64,000 bases of DNA from assembly GCA_021324755.1 (NCBI GenBank), contig JAJPIL010000006.1, positions 113,109-177,108 of the forward strand. The letters are read 5' to 3'. Every line of letters starts with the position of its first letter. Positions within the stretch are counted from its first letter, which is position 1. The notes beneath the pieces were generated by a model, which saw only the letters and a list, made by a program, of their open reading frames with translations, was not told the origin of the DNA and ran no database searches. Below are positions 7,991 through 16,218 of the stretch, in pieces. Origin of the DNA: Pseudomonadota bacterium. GTDB lineage: Bacteria > Desulfobacterota > Binatia > Binatales > Binataceae. The position numbers and the translations under genes are program-made.

Positions 7991-9028
7991 ATGAGCTTCG
8001 CGGCCTCGAGGAATAGTACGGTTGACGATAGCGGTGCTGGCGCGGTGCGGCTTATCGGGGAACATCCTTCGATGGTCCGTTTGCGCGCTCTGATCGAGCG
8101 GGTTGCAGCAACCGACTCGACGGTGCTTATCAGCGGTGAAAGTGGAGTGGGGAAAGAATTGGTCGCCCGCTCCATTCATGAGCTTTCGGCGCGGCGAAAT
8201 CGCCCCTTTGTGGCCGTGAATTGCGCCGCTATACCCCAGGAGATGCTTGAATCGGAGATGTTCGGCCATGAGCGGGGCGCCTTTACCGGGGCGATAGCCG
8301 CGCGCCAAGGGCTGTTTGTTGCGGCCAACGGTGGCACGATTTTTTTGGACGAGATAGGCGACATGCCTCTGCTCTTGCAGGCGAAGCTCTTGCGCGTACT
8401 CGAGGAGCATCAGGTACGGCCGCTTGGCACTAATCGAACCATAACTGTCGACGTCCGGGTAATCGCAGCCACCAACCGCGACCTTGAGCGAGCGGTCAAG
8501 GAGAGAATTTTCCGCGAGGATTTGTACTACCGCCTGAAAGTCGTGCCGATCGTCGTGCCGCCGCTACGCCAGCGCCGAAGCGATATTCCGCTTTTGGTGT
8601 CTTACTTTCTCGAGCGCCTGCGCGCGCGTTTTCCGGGTCGGAACTGGACGATCAGCGACGACGCGATGGTCTATCTGTGGGCTTACGATTGGCCTGGTAA
8701 CGTGCGCGAGCTCGAAAACCTCCTGGAACGGCTCGTCGTTCTGAGCGATCGTGATTTGATCGAAGCTTCTCAACTGCCCGATGAGATACGTCGTGCAAGC
8801 GTCGGTGCGAGCGAAACCGAGTTCAACGTGGCCTTGGGTGAGGGCGGTATTGACCTGACCGCCTTGGTGCGCAGGATCGAAGGGCGATACATAAATGAAG
8901 CTCTGAAGCGAACGGGCGGCAACAAACAGGCAGCAGCCAAACTTCTGCGCCTCAAGCGCACGACGTTTTCGGCAAAGCTGCGCCGCTACGGAGTGGTAGA
9001 TACAGACAGCTCTGCTGAGAATTTGTGA
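7991..9028 (+). CDS. Sigma-54-dependent transcriptional activator lacking a receiver domain
   Basis: I use ATG 7991; an in-frame TTG at 7961 adds ten residues, and neither has a clear ribosome site. The protein has only ~20 residues before an AAA+ domain with Walker A GESGVGKE (about 49-56), the sigma-54 contact loop GAFTGA (96-101), Walker B FLDEIGD (118-124) and an arginine-finger region. The C-terminus is a Fis-type helix-turn-helix (GGNKQAAAKLLRLKRTTF). There is no N-terminal sensor or receiver domain, so it is either constitutively active or controlled in trans. The next gene, overlapping by 4 nt, encodes a lone receiver domain. It implies that RpoN is present elsewhere in the genome. 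Confidence 0.92.
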   Translation: MSFAASRNSTVDDSGAGAVRLIGEHPSMVRLRALIERVAATDSTVLISGESGVGKELVARSIHELSARRNRPFVAVNCAAIPQEMLESEMFGHERGAFTGAIAARQGLFVAANGGTIFLDEIGDMPLLLQAKLLRVLEEHQVRPLGTNRTITVDVRVIAATNRDLERAVKERIFREDLYYRLKVVPIVVPPLRQRRSDIPLLVSYFLERLRARFPGRNWTISDDAMVYLWAYDWPGNVRELENLLERLVVLSDRDLIEASQLPDEIRRASVGASETEFNVALGEGGIDLTALVRRIEGRYINEALKRTGGNKQAAAKLLRLKRTTFSAKLRRYGVVDTDSSAENL

Positions 9029-9492
9029 AAGGCAGTAGAACGAAAAGGCGCTCGTCGCGAGCCGGCGGGTCTTTAAGGCGCGTGATGATCGTCGACGACG
9101 ACGAGGATACGCGCGAGGTGCTGTCGCACCTTTTAACGCAGGCGGGGTTTCAACCCTGGCCGGTCGAAAGCGGGCGCGAGTGTCTACGCGTTGTGGACAA
9201 GGTAAACCCGGCAGTAATTGTGCTTGACTTGATGATGCCTGAGGTGGATGGCTTTGAGGTTTGCCGTGCACTCAAAGCGAACTCTAAAACCTCCCATATT
9301 CCGATCGTAGTGCTTACGGCAAGGGACGATTTTGAGGCTAGAAGTCAAGCGATGCGCGTAGGGGTTAGCGATTTCATTGTTAAGCCAGCCTCTAAAGACC
9401 GACTGATCGCGCGCCTGACCGAGCAAATTCAGCTGGCCGAGGCGCTGGAGCGAGCCGAAGCCAGCCTGAAGCGACTAAAAAAGGGGAGCTAA
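9025..9492 (+). CDS. Stand-alone response regulator receiver protein
   Basis: This 155-residue protein starts at GTG 9025, overlapping the stop of the sigma-54 activator (GTGA). It is a CheY-like receiver: acidic pair Asp25/Asp26 region (VDDDED), phospho-acceptor Asp68 in VLDLMMPEVDG, Thr98 in VLTAR and Lys120 in FIVKPAS. About 20 basic residues precede the domain, and a charged helix (about 130-155, rich in Glu, Ala, Lys) follows. There is no output domain and no histidine kinase gene nearby. Coupling to the receiver-less activator suggests that this receiver regulates it as a separate subunit. Confidence 0.9.
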   Translation: MKGSRTKRRSSRAGGSLRRVMIVDDDEDTREVLSHLLTQAGFQPWPVESGRECLRVVDKVNPAVIVLDLMMPEVDGFEVCRALKANSKTSHIPIVVLTARDDFEARSQAMRVGVSDFIVKPASKDRLIARLTEQIQLAEALERAEASLKRLKKGS

Positions 9493-9565
9493 CTAACTGA
9501 CGGACGCCTTCGGCTCCGATCGGCCGTGGTGCTTTGACGGTCGTTTACCTGAATGCGGCGTTTCC

Positions 9566-10282
9566 TTGTTTGGGGAATCTGCGGTGGTTGATTACGTTGG
9601 CCAGGGAAATGGAAGCTCGGCGCTGTCGTTCGTTGGTGCTTTGGAAGGTTTCGAGTGCGGCGAGGGATTTTTCCTGTCGTTGCAAGCCAAACCAAGTCGT
9701 ACACGCAGCGGATGGGTCTTTTTCGCGGCCGACTTGGTGAACCTAAGTGGCGAACGCTCCGACAGTCCGTTTATTCACGGGGTGGCCAGCAGCGGAGGCA
9801 AGGGAGTCAAGCCCTGGTTCGATTGCCGGATACGGCCGCACCTTAAGTTTACGGACGGTCAGTTGCTGGACGCTCGCACACTGGGTTTCGAGCAAAAATT
9901 GGTCAACTTTTTGGGAGAGTTAATTCCGCCCGGCGGCCATCTGATGCTCGACTACGAAAGCGAAGGAAACGAGGAAACTTTTATCGGGCTGGTCTGTGGT
10001 GTGCCGCCGATCGTCACTTATCTTGGATACATGATGTTCTGCGCTGGTTTTCGAGGACGCTTCAAGGACTGGTACTTTCCCGAAGGTGGACATGAAGGTG
10101 TTCGTAAGCTTCAGGCCAACAAGCCTCTTACCGAACAAATAGAGCTCGAAGCGTTGCAGGAGCATCGCGCGCAGCTCCGACTGTTTGTCGACACCCGAAT
10201 CGATCCCGCAGGCGAGCACGCCGAGGTGATACTTGCAGCCAAGCAGCGCGCTCTGTCTCTTTTAGCCGATCAGCTGCTGTGA
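9566..10282 (+). CDS. DUF1122-like protein of unknown function
   Basis: With a TTG start at 9566 the product has 238 residues. The frame is open 69 nt further upstream to a stop at 9494-9496; the first upstream codon is CTG 9497, which sits 8 nt after a good GGGGAG site (9483-9488), so a CTG start giving 261 residues is possible. The segment FKDWYFPEGG followed by KLQANKP, and PPGGHLMLDY with a nearby GVPP, resemble the DUF1122 family found in archaea and some bacteria. No signal peptide or membrane segment is seen. It follows the receiver gene within 4-73 nt and overlaps the convergent ispE by 13 nt. The family assignment is from memory and not certain. Confidence 0.6.
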   Translation: MFGESAVVDYVGQGNGSSALSFVGALEGFECGEGFFLSLQAKPSRTRSGWVFFAADLVNLSGERSDSPFIHGVASSGGKGVKPWFDCRIRPHLKFTDGQLLDARTLGFEQKLVNFLGELIPPGGHLMLDYESEGNEETFIGLVCGVPPIVTYLGYMMFCAGFRGRFKDWYFPEGGHEGVRKLQANKPLTEQIELEALQEHRAQLRLFVDTRIDPAGEHAEVILAAKQRALSLLADQLL

Positions 10283-11148
10283 GCGTTGACGCCAAGCGTT
10301 CGTACTGCACAAACCGAAAGCTCGGGCTTGGCGTTGCGAATCTTCTCCGAGGCGCGGCGAGCGCTTTCGGCGTCCGGGTAAACCCCGAAAACCGTCGCCC
10401 CACTTCCCGACAAACCGCATACTTGCGGGCAAGTGGTCTCCAGAATTCGCCACGCCTCAGCGATTTCCGGGTAGAGCGAAAGAGCGGGACGAAGCAAGTC
10501 GTTTCTTACTAGTTCCGGACTAACTTTTCCAGCGCAAAATTGCTCTATTTCCTCGTCCGGGGCTGGTCCGCTCCAGTCGGAAGCTTTCAGATGCGCAAAA
10601 ACTCGGGCCGTAGAAACTTCAACCGGGGCAGTGACAAGTACCAGGTCAAGCAAGGGAGCGCGCGGCAATAGGTTAATTATTTCCCCGATACCGCTAACTC
10701 GTGCCGGTTGTCCTACCAGAAAAAACGGCACATCCGCCCCGAGCGTCAGGGCCAGTTCTCTGAGTTCCTGCTCGCTTAGCCCGCCAAATTCGTTTGCCAA
10801 AAGTTTTAGAACCGAAGCGCAATCGCTAGATCCGCCGCCCAGGCCTCCGCCCACCGGGATCGCCTTCTCGAGATTAATCGTAACCTCAAAAGTCCTGCCG
10901 CATCGCTCAAGCATTTCCTTGGCCGCTCGATACGCTAAGTTGCGCTCGTCGGTAGGGAGGCCCGGTAGGGTGGATTTGAGCTTAATCGATGGGCGGCTCG
11001 AAGCACTGAGGGTGACTGCCACGCGGTCGTACAGCGCCACTGGCAAAAACAGCGAATCGAGTTCGTGATAGCCGTTGGCCCTTTTGCCCGTAACGCGAAG
11101 AAACAGGTTTATTTTTGCCGGCGCAAGCGCCTGAAGGGTCTGGCTCAC
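10270..11148 (-). CDS. ispE: 4-diphosphocytidyl-2-C-methyl-D-erythritol kinase
   Basis: The 292-residue GHMP-family kinase phosphorylates CDP-ME in the non-mevalonate (MEP) route to isoprenoid precursors. Visible motifs are the N-terminal PAKINLFLRVTGKRANGYHEL block, the ATP-binding glycine-rich loop PVGGGLGGGSSDCAS (about residues 96-110) and the C-terminal GLSGSGATVFG motif. Length fits the family (about 280-300). The start is GTG, with AAAGGAG 14 nt upstream, a long spacing. Its 3' end overlaps the convergent DUF1122-like gene by 13 nt. Confidence 0.96.
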   Translation of the reverse strand: MSQTLQALAPAKINLFLRVTGKRANGYHELDSLFLPVALYDRVAVTLSASSRPSIKLKSTLPGLPTDERNLAYRAAKEMLERCGRTFEVTINLEKAIPVGGGLGGGSSDCASVLKLLANEFGGLSEQELRELALTLGADVPFFLVGQPARVSGIGEIINLLPRAPLLDLVLVTAPVEVSTARVFAHLKASDWSGPAPDEEIEQFCAGKVSPELVRNDLLRPALSLYPEIAEAWRILETTCPQVCGLSGSGATVFGVYPDAESARRASEKIRNAKPELSVCAVRTLGVNAHSS

Positions 11149-11225
11149 TGTCTTAGTCTTATCTCCTTTGGTGCTGGTAAAAGCGTTGCGTGAGCAAGCC
11201 TGTACGAAGTGCGGCTTTTGCGGTA

Positions 11226-11609
11226 TTAGACCGGTCCTGCGTCATGGTTTGCGGTTTTTGCGTCGCGCCGCAAAGTAGCCAAAAGTCCGATAAGCATCAA
11301 AATTAATCCGCCGGCGAAAAAGCTTTGGCCGACGAAAAATATGGCATGGTAAAAGTCCATCTGAGCGGAGTCGAGCGAGGCTTTGCGTTCTACAGCTATC
11401 AAAGGCTCGAGCACTGCTTGGTTGGAGCTGTCGTCGAGTTCGTCAAAGGGTCTAGTAAGTTCTTCGACGTCTTCCTGGCCGGACGTGGCGACCACTTGAC
11501 CGTAGTGTTTTGTGCCGGTAAAGCCAATCGCCCAGTTCACAGTGCCGGTGATTATGAGGATCGCCCCGACCAAAAGGCGCCAATCCGTGTAAAAGTCTCG
11601 CGGCTTCAT
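11226..11609 (-). CDS. Hypothetical membrane protein with two transmembrane segments
   Basis: The likely start is the ATG at 11609, giving 127 residues; another ATG at 11657 would add 16 basic residues. An AGGAGG lies only 1 nt before the 11609 ATG, an unusually tight spacing. The protein has one membrane segment near its N-terminus (LLVGAILIITGTVNWAIGF), a central polar region rich in Glu and Asp, and a second segment near the C-terminus (FFAGGLILMLIGLLATL), so the acidic loop is predicted outside the cytoplasm. I do not recognise the family. Confidence 0.6.
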   Translation of the reverse strand: MKPRDFYTDWRLLVGAILIITGTVNWAIGFTGTKHYGQVVATSGQEDVEELTRPFDELDDSSNQAVLEPLIAVERKASLDSAQMDFYHAIFFVGQSFFAGGLILMLIGLLATLRRDAKTANHDAGPV

Positions 11610-11873
11610 TCCTCCTGACCGACCACTTCGGATCCTACGCGCGTCGAAGTCGTACATAAAGTGTGGTCGTTGCGCAGTTTAGTGACAGGCACGGGACTAA
11701 AGGGAGCTTCCCGACAGCGACTAGGTAGCCCTTTTTGCGCCAGGTAGTCAGAGGCTGGCCGCGTTGTGCGGCGGATTGTGGGCCAGCTATGATGAGCGTA
11801 GCAAAAACTCAAAGGCCCGCGGTTAGGGTTCAAAAATTATTCGCATGCTACGCTAGATGGGGGAGACGGCGGA

Positions 11874-12881
11874 TTGACTCAAAGATTAAGTCCGAAGCTG
11901 AGCGCTCTTCTTGAGCGCTTCTATCAGCGCGACAGAAACGCCCTTGCGCGGCTCATCACGTTGGTTGAAAACCGCGAGGTAAGCGTCGCGGCGCTAATGG
12001 ACTCGATTTATAGCCGAGCGGGTCGCGCTCACGTAATTGGTTTTACCGGGCCTCCTGGGGCAGGCAAGTCGACGCTTGTCAGCCGTTTAATTACGCGCTA
12101 TCGCAATCTCGGTTCCGAGGTCGCTGTGCTTGCCATCGACCCGTCGAGTCCGTTTTCGGGAGGGGCGGTGCTGGGCGACCGTATCCGGATGGCCGACCAT
12201 TTCACTGACCACGGAGTCTACATCCGCAGCCTTTCCACGCGCGGTAGCCACGGTGGGCTTTCGCGCGCAGCTCGCGAGACCATGCTGGTGCTTGACGCCT
12301 TTGGGTATGACCCGATCCTGGTCGAGACAGCCGGCGTAGGCCAGACTGAGCTTGCGATAATGGACCTTGCCCATACGACAGTCGTAGTGACCGTGCCGGA
12401 AAGCGGTGACTCGATTCAGGTGCTTAAGGCGGGCCTTAACGAGATCGCGGACATCTTTGTCGTAAACAAAGGGGACCGCCCTGGCGCCCAGAGGCTCAAG
12501 ACCGAGCTTGAGTTAAGCGTCAAGCTTAAGGGATCGCAGGGATGGCGTGTTCCGGTGCTAGTTGCGGAAGCGGTCAATGACAAGGGCATCGATGAGGTCC
12601 TGCGGGCAATTACGGACCATCGCGCCTATCTGGCGACAAACTCAGATTCTGAGGTCGACAAGGAGAAGCGCTTAAGGGAATTTCGTGAAATTCTTACCAC
12701 CGAGCTTTCCGAGAAGGCTTCGCGCGCGCTCAAGAGCGAGGCTTTGGCACATGTCGTTGCTGACGTCAAAGAAGGCAAGGTCAACCCCTACGAGGCCACA
12801 CAGTCGATACTGAGCGACCTTGCTGTCCTGGCCCGGATGTTTGTTGTGCCTTTGGAAAAAACGGCAAGAGGTCAGTGGTGA
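11874..12881 (+). CDS. MeaB/ArgK-like G3E GTPase (methylmalonyl-CoA mutase chaperone family)
   Basis: This 335-residue P-loop GTPase has Walker A GPPGAGKS (59-66), AIDPSSPFSGGAVLGDRIRM, the switch segment ETAGVGQTE and the base-recognition NKGDRPGA. These are hallmarks of MeaB, which loads and protects B12-dependent acyl-CoA mutases such as methylmalonyl-CoA or ethylmalonyl-CoA mutase. The older name for the family is LAO/AO transport kinase ArgK, now considered misleading. It starts at TTG 11874 with a GGGGGAG site about 8 nt upstream. No mutase gene lies beside it; instead it overlaps a phosphatase gene by 4 nt. Confidence 0.93.
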   Translation: MTQRLSPKLSALLERFYQRDRNALARLITLVENREVSVAALMDSIYSRAGRAHVIGFTGPPGAGKSTLVSRLITRYRNLGSEVAVLAIDPSSPFSGGAVLGDRIRMADHFTDHGVYIRSLSTRGSHGGLSRAARETMLVLDAFGYDPILVETAGVGQTELAIMDLAHTTVVVTVPESGDSIQVLKAGLNEIADIFVVNKGDRPGAQRLKTELELSVKLKGSQGWRVPVLVAEAVNDKGIDEVLRAITDHRAYLATNSDSEVDKEKRLREFREILTTELSEKASRALKSEALAHVVADVKEGKVNPYEATQSILSDLAVLARMFVVPLEKTARGQW

Positions 12882-13594
12882 GGCGACGCGTTAAAACCTC
12901 GCCCGCGTCTGGACGGGTGTTCGTAATCGGCGATATTCACGGCTGTGCGCGTGAACTCGAGCTGATGCTCGACGAGATCAGTGCCGAGGACGATGATGTG
13001 GTAATTTTCCTCGGCGATTACATAGACCGTGGTCCGGACAGTCGGCGCGTAATCGAGATGCTTATCGACTTCAAGAAGCGTCATTCCCAGACGGTTTTCC
13101 TCAAGGGAAATCATGAGGACATGATGCTCTCTTATTTCGGCTTACCGGGCCGACACGGCGATTGTTTTTTGCTCAATGGCGGCTTTAGTACGCTTCAAAG
13201 TTATGGAGTCAGCGATCCGCAGCACGCGCTAGAGCATATTCCGCAAGCTCACCTTGAGTTTTTGAAGTCTCTGGAAAACTATAAGTTGCAAACGTCCTTC
13301 TTGTGCGTTCACGCGGGTATCCGACCTTCGCTTTCATTGGAACAGCAGTCCGAAGAGGATATGCTCTGGATTCGACACGAGTTTATCCTTTCGCCTCACT
13401 CCCTCGGTCTTACCGTAATCTTTGGCCATACTCCGATGCGGGAGGTGATGTTGGACTTGCCGTACAAGATCGGTATCGACACCGGTTTGGTGTACGGTGG
13501 GAAGCTGAGCTGCGTGGAACTTTCCGAGGGAATCCTTTATCAGCTCGCAAAAGGTGGCAGCGACGTCAAAGTCAAGCGTCTTTCATTGCGGTAG
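12878..13594 (+). CDS. PPP-family metallophosphatase (serine/threonine phosphatase-like)
   Basis: The protein (238 residues from GTG 12878, which overlaps the MeaB stop as GTGA) has the metal-binding motifs of the calcineurin-like PPP family: GDIHG (about 17-21), GDYIDRG, GNHE, then VHAG and FGHTP. Such enzymes use two metal ions to hydrolyse phosphoprotein phosphates or, in the related ApaH group, dinucleoside tetraphosphates. The size and spacing fit small bacterial and lambda-type protein phosphatases better than ApaH. Coupling to the GTPase gene is of interest, but no shared function is established. Confidence 0.9.
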   Translation: MRRRVKTSPASGRVFVIGDIHGCARELELMLDEISAEDDDVVIFLGDYIDRGPDSRRVIEMLIDFKKRHSQTVFLKGNHEDMMLSYFGLPGRHGDCFLLNGGFSTLQSYGVSDPQHALEHIPQAHLEFLKSLENYKLQTSFLCVHAGIRPSLSLEQQSEEDMLWIRHEFILSPHSLGLTVIFGHTPMREVMLDLPYKIGIDTGLVYGGKLSCVELSEGILYQLAKGGSDVKVKRLSLR

Positions 13595-13641
13595 GTCTTT
13601 TCTTGCTCATAGCTTGCCGGTTAAGCTTTTAGACCCAAGAA

Positions 13642-13715
13642 GGCGGCGTAGCTCAGTTGGTTAGAGCACGCGGCTCATATCCGCGGAGTCGTAGGTTCGA
13701 GTCCTACCGCCGCCA
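13642..13715 (+). tRNA. tRNA-Met (anticodon CAT)
   Basis: A full cloverleaf can be drawn: acceptor GGCGGCG pairing with CGCCGCC, D-stem GCTC/GAGC, anticodon stem CGCGG/CCGCG with loop CTCATAT, T-stem GTAGG/CCTAC with loop TTCGAGT. The anticodon CAT is shared by elongator Met and tRNA-Ile2 (lysidine-modified). Overall sequence looks like elongator Met, but Ile2 cannot be fully excluded. The 3' CCA is not encoded. It is not an initiator, since the G-C pairs typical of the initiator anticodon stem are missing. Confidence 0.93.
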
Positions 13716-13745
13716 TTCAAACTAAGCAAGGCGTCTGGTCTGCTT

Positions 13746-14414
13746 CTAAGGTTCGTGCTGGAAATTGCAAATCCAATGGCCTATCCACCACGGATGTCCG
13801 TTGTAGTAGCCTTCGACCTCACCCGCGACTTCCATAGTGTTTTTTCCCAGTAATCGGCCGTCGAGCTTGACATGCTCGCGAACGACCGCGATCGGGCCTG
13901 GTGCCAGACTAAAGAGCGAAGCCGTACGCTCGACCATCGTTAGCCATCCGACGAGCTCCACCCGGTTGTCGCCTGCGCCGACTGGCTTTAGGGTCGAGCT
14001 GCTTCGAAGCACTTGCTCGTGGGGAGCAACGCTGCTGTCCACCAAGGTGACTTTCAGCGTATTATCCGCCTCTCGCACAAAGCAAACCTTGTAGATTTTC
14101 GTCAGCCACCCCGAAATTGGAGGCGGCGACAACATTTCGATCCCGAGCAGATTCTCGGTATGAACCTCACCCCGCCAGCATCCGAGAAAACGCTGCGGTA
14201 TCTCGACCACTTGAGACTTGGGCGCCACTGCGCCCAAACTATGTTGGCCAGATTGCTTAGAAGTTTGCGGAATCTCGAGCGTCTGGTTCGAAGCGTTTTG
14301 GTTCCTTAGCACTGGCTCGGCGCGAACTGCTAACGAGGTAAGCAAAGTTACGGTGAAGCAGACGAGCTTAGTGAGGTTTTTTAGCTGGTTGCTTTGTAGG
14401 CCGTTAATTAACAC
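13746..14414 (-). CDS. Hypothetical exported protein
   Basis: This 222-residue protein has a Sec signal peptide: basic NQLKNLTK, hydrophobic LVCFTVTLLTSLA and a VRA cleavage site before Glu at about residue 33. A polar linker rich in Gln, Ser and Asn follows, then a domain beginning QRFLGCWRGEV and ending GHPWWIGHWICNF. The Trp- and Cys-containing ends suggest a small beta-rich domain with a possible disulfide. The family is not recognised. It is expected in the periplasm. Confidence 0.65.
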   Translation of the reverse strand: MLINGLQSNQLKNLTKLVCFTVTLLTSLAVRAEPVLRNQNASNQTLEIPQTSKQSGQHSLGAVAPKSQVVEIPQRFLGCWRGEVHTENLLGIEMLSPPPISGWLTKIYKVCFVREADNTLKVTLVDSSVAPHEQVLRSSSTLKPVGAGDNRVELVGWLTMVERTASLFSLAPGPIAVVREHVKLDGRLLGKNTMEVAGEVEGYYNGHPWWIGHWICNFQHEP

Positions 14415-14761
14415 GTGACTAAAGAGCTCTGAATTTTAGCGCCTTTTACGCTTGCTCGGCTCAGGCGGCCCTTCGCGATAGGCGGAGAACGACCTTGACG
14501 GGTGTAACACCCATAATATCGTGCATGTTTGAGTTACTCCAGCGCAAAGTTGCTATGAAGCTATGAACCAATAGTGCGTTTTGGACAACTTTCAGATTTA
14601 GCAACTTCCTTGCGTTTTGGTTTAAGTGTGGAAATCGAAGCTTCGAGCTTGGCGGGACGGGGCCTCGTGCCGATACGGTTCGAACAATGTCCAATCTATT
14701 TCGTTGGCCAGCAAAAAAGCGTTATTTTTAGCGAGTTAAGTTCGGGGGCGGTTTTACCAAG
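14415..14761. other. Intergenic region with short palindrome
   Basis: This 347-nt region lies between divergent genes. GGGTGT-A-ACACCC at 14500-14512 is a perfect 13-nt palindrome of operator size, but no promoter is clearly placed around it. Two overlapping reading frames in the region have no ribosome site and no recognisable product. Confidence 0.35.
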
Positions 14762-15058
14762 GTGCGCATTGTCGCCGTTTTCGCCGTTATTTTAGCAGCA
14801 CTTATCGCGACATTCGCTGTAATGTACAAGCAGCGGCTTGATTTCGAGGCTCAGCAACAAGCGCGGATCGACGAACTGACTAAAGAGGTAAGTCAGCTTC
14901 AAGCTGAAAATGAATCCAACAAAGCCGCACTCGCCAAGGTTGAACAGGAAGAAAATCGGCTGGCAAGCGAGAATCAGATACTGCTCAAGGAGTTAGAGCA
15001 AGCGAAAATTACCGGCAAACTACCAAAGACAACACCCCTACCATACCCTCCCAAATAG
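14762..15058 (+). CDS. Small membrane-anchored coiled-coil protein
   Basis: This 98-residue frame starts at GTG 14762 without a strong ribosome site. Residues 2-21 form one membrane anchor, and residues 25-80 are a heptad-like helix rich in Glu, Gln, Lys and Leu (DELTKEVSQLQAENES and on), predicted to be a coiled coil. A Pro-rich tail ends the protein. The layout resembles single-pass envelope proteins of the FtsL/FtsB size class, but no division-gene neighbour supports that. The function is unknown. Confidence 0.55.
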   Translation: MRIVAVFAVILAALIATFAVMYKQRLDFEAQQQARIDELTKEVSQLQAENESNKAALAKVEQEENRLASENQILLKELEQAKITGKLPKTTPLPYPPK

Positions 15059-15232
15059 CCCTCTTACGTCTAAGGAACGTCGAAAACGAAGCCAGGGCTG
15101 CTATAAGAAAAAAACGTAACGCTCGGGATAGCAACGCCCTACGTACAGACCTGACGAAAATTTTCACCGCACCAATGCGTAATCATATCGCTTAAGGCCT
15201 GATGGGCGGCCTTTGCGAGCTAGCCTGAAACA

Positions 15233-15655
15233 TCAAATCCCAAGACTATCTGCCCAATCCGCCAGGATGGGGAGTCGATATTGCACTCCGGTCAGCGCCT
15301 GATACATCAAGTAAACCCATACAATGGCAAACAGGAGATTTACCACACCGCGCACATCGTCGAGCACCGCCGACAGAAAAGAAGGTGCTAGGCCAACGAA
15401 AACCAGTAAAATGATGTTCACCGCAAGCCACGATACGGAGTAAGCGATCGATTGGCGGCAATGAAATCTAACCGCTGCGTCTCGATTGTACGGCTCGAGG
15501 TTGAGCAAGATTATGGCTGATACAAAACCCAGCAAGTAAGCAAAAGCCGCCACTGGGGTCAGGGCTGAAGTGTTTTTAAGCGCAGTTTGGCACCACGGGC
15601 ACCTAAGCGCATCTGCTTCCACCGTTGAACCGCATTTTGGACAAACCATCGCCAT
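15233..15655 (-). CDS. Zinc-ribbon plus DUF4870-like membrane protein
   Basis: The 140-residue protein starts with a small zinc ribbon (CPKCGS at about 5-10 and CPWCQ at about 19-23), followed by a membrane domain with about three hydrophobic helices that resembles the DUF4870/Tic20-like group (RFHCRQSIAYS is typical of it). The start is ATG; a run of pyrimidines on the + strand just upstream corresponds to a purine-rich GGAGGAG ribosome site on the coding strand. Function is unknown. It stands alone. Confidence 0.75.
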   Translation of the reverse strand: MAMVCPKCGSTVEADALRCPWCQTALKNTSALTPVAAFAYLLGFVSAIILLNLEPYNRDAAVRFHCRQSIAYSVSWLAVNIILLVFVGLAPSFLSAVLDDVRGVVNLLFAIVWVYLMYQALTGVQYRLPILADWADSLGI

Positions 15656-16218
15656 TTCTCGTTTTTTCTCCTCCTGGCTACCCGACGAAGTTCAAAAATA
15701 CTAAAACTTCGATCTAGATTCGTGTGTCAAAATCGGGCCGCGCCGACCAGGCACCGAACCTAAAGTGGCGCAAGCAGTAGGGCCGTCTCTCGACGGACGA
15801 CGCTCAAACTAGGGCGCTCGTATAAAGTGCTTGTGCTGTTGGCGCCAAAGCTCCTATTCTAAAGGCGCTACAGCGAGCACATGAAGCGATCGTTGGGCTG
15901 CGCCCTAAAACGTGCTATTTCGGCTCGAGTTCAACCCGACGGTTGCTTTGCCAAGGCCGGGACCTAACCGAAATCGGTTTAGGTTTTAAAAACTCGCAAA
16001 CTATTGCTCCAGTTAACGAGATTAAATCAAGGATCTACCTGGTGAAAGCGTTGCGAATTTTTACTATATCGAAAATTGGCGTTCGCTTGATAAAGTTTCT
16101 GGACAATGAAAGAGCTAGACTAAAGGGCCCGCTTACAGTTAGTCGATATGGTAGTATTGCGGCAGAGGGAATAAGCTTTTTCGCAAGGCGCGGCACATGA
16201 TTAGGGAGGGAGATCACC
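15656..16218. other. Long intergenic region upstream of the FBP aldolase/phosphatase gene
   Basis: This 563-nt region has no convincing gene; a TTG-started frame at 15943-16200 has no ribosome site and no familiar content. It contains a hairpin followed by a T-run (listed separately) and AT-rich patches after 15980 that may hold the promoter for the downstream gene. It is the longest spacer of the window. Confidence 0.4.
15962..15987 (+). terminator. Hairpin with short T-run, possible terminator or attenuator
   Basis: ACCTAA-CCGA (15962-15971) pairs with TCGG-TTTAGGT (15974-15984) with one bulged base, directly followed by TTTT. This has the form of a weak intrinsic terminator on the + strand. 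No gene ends just before it, so it could act on a leader RNA rather than on a gene end. Confidence 0.35.

Noticed and set aside
11797-11853. An AGCGTAGC/GCTACGCT inverted repeat before the MeaB-like gene
   Set aside because: Eight pairs separated by about 41 nt; this can occur by chance and has no other support.
14461-14795. Two overlapping frames (77 residues on the minus strand, 73 on the plus strand) in a spacer
   Set aside because: They overlap on opposite strands, lack ribosome sites and resemble no known protein.
15943-16200. An 85-residue TTG-started frame before the FBP aldolase/phosphatase gene
   Set aside because: It has no ribosome site, no recognisable sequence, and it covers the hairpin and AT-rich leader region.
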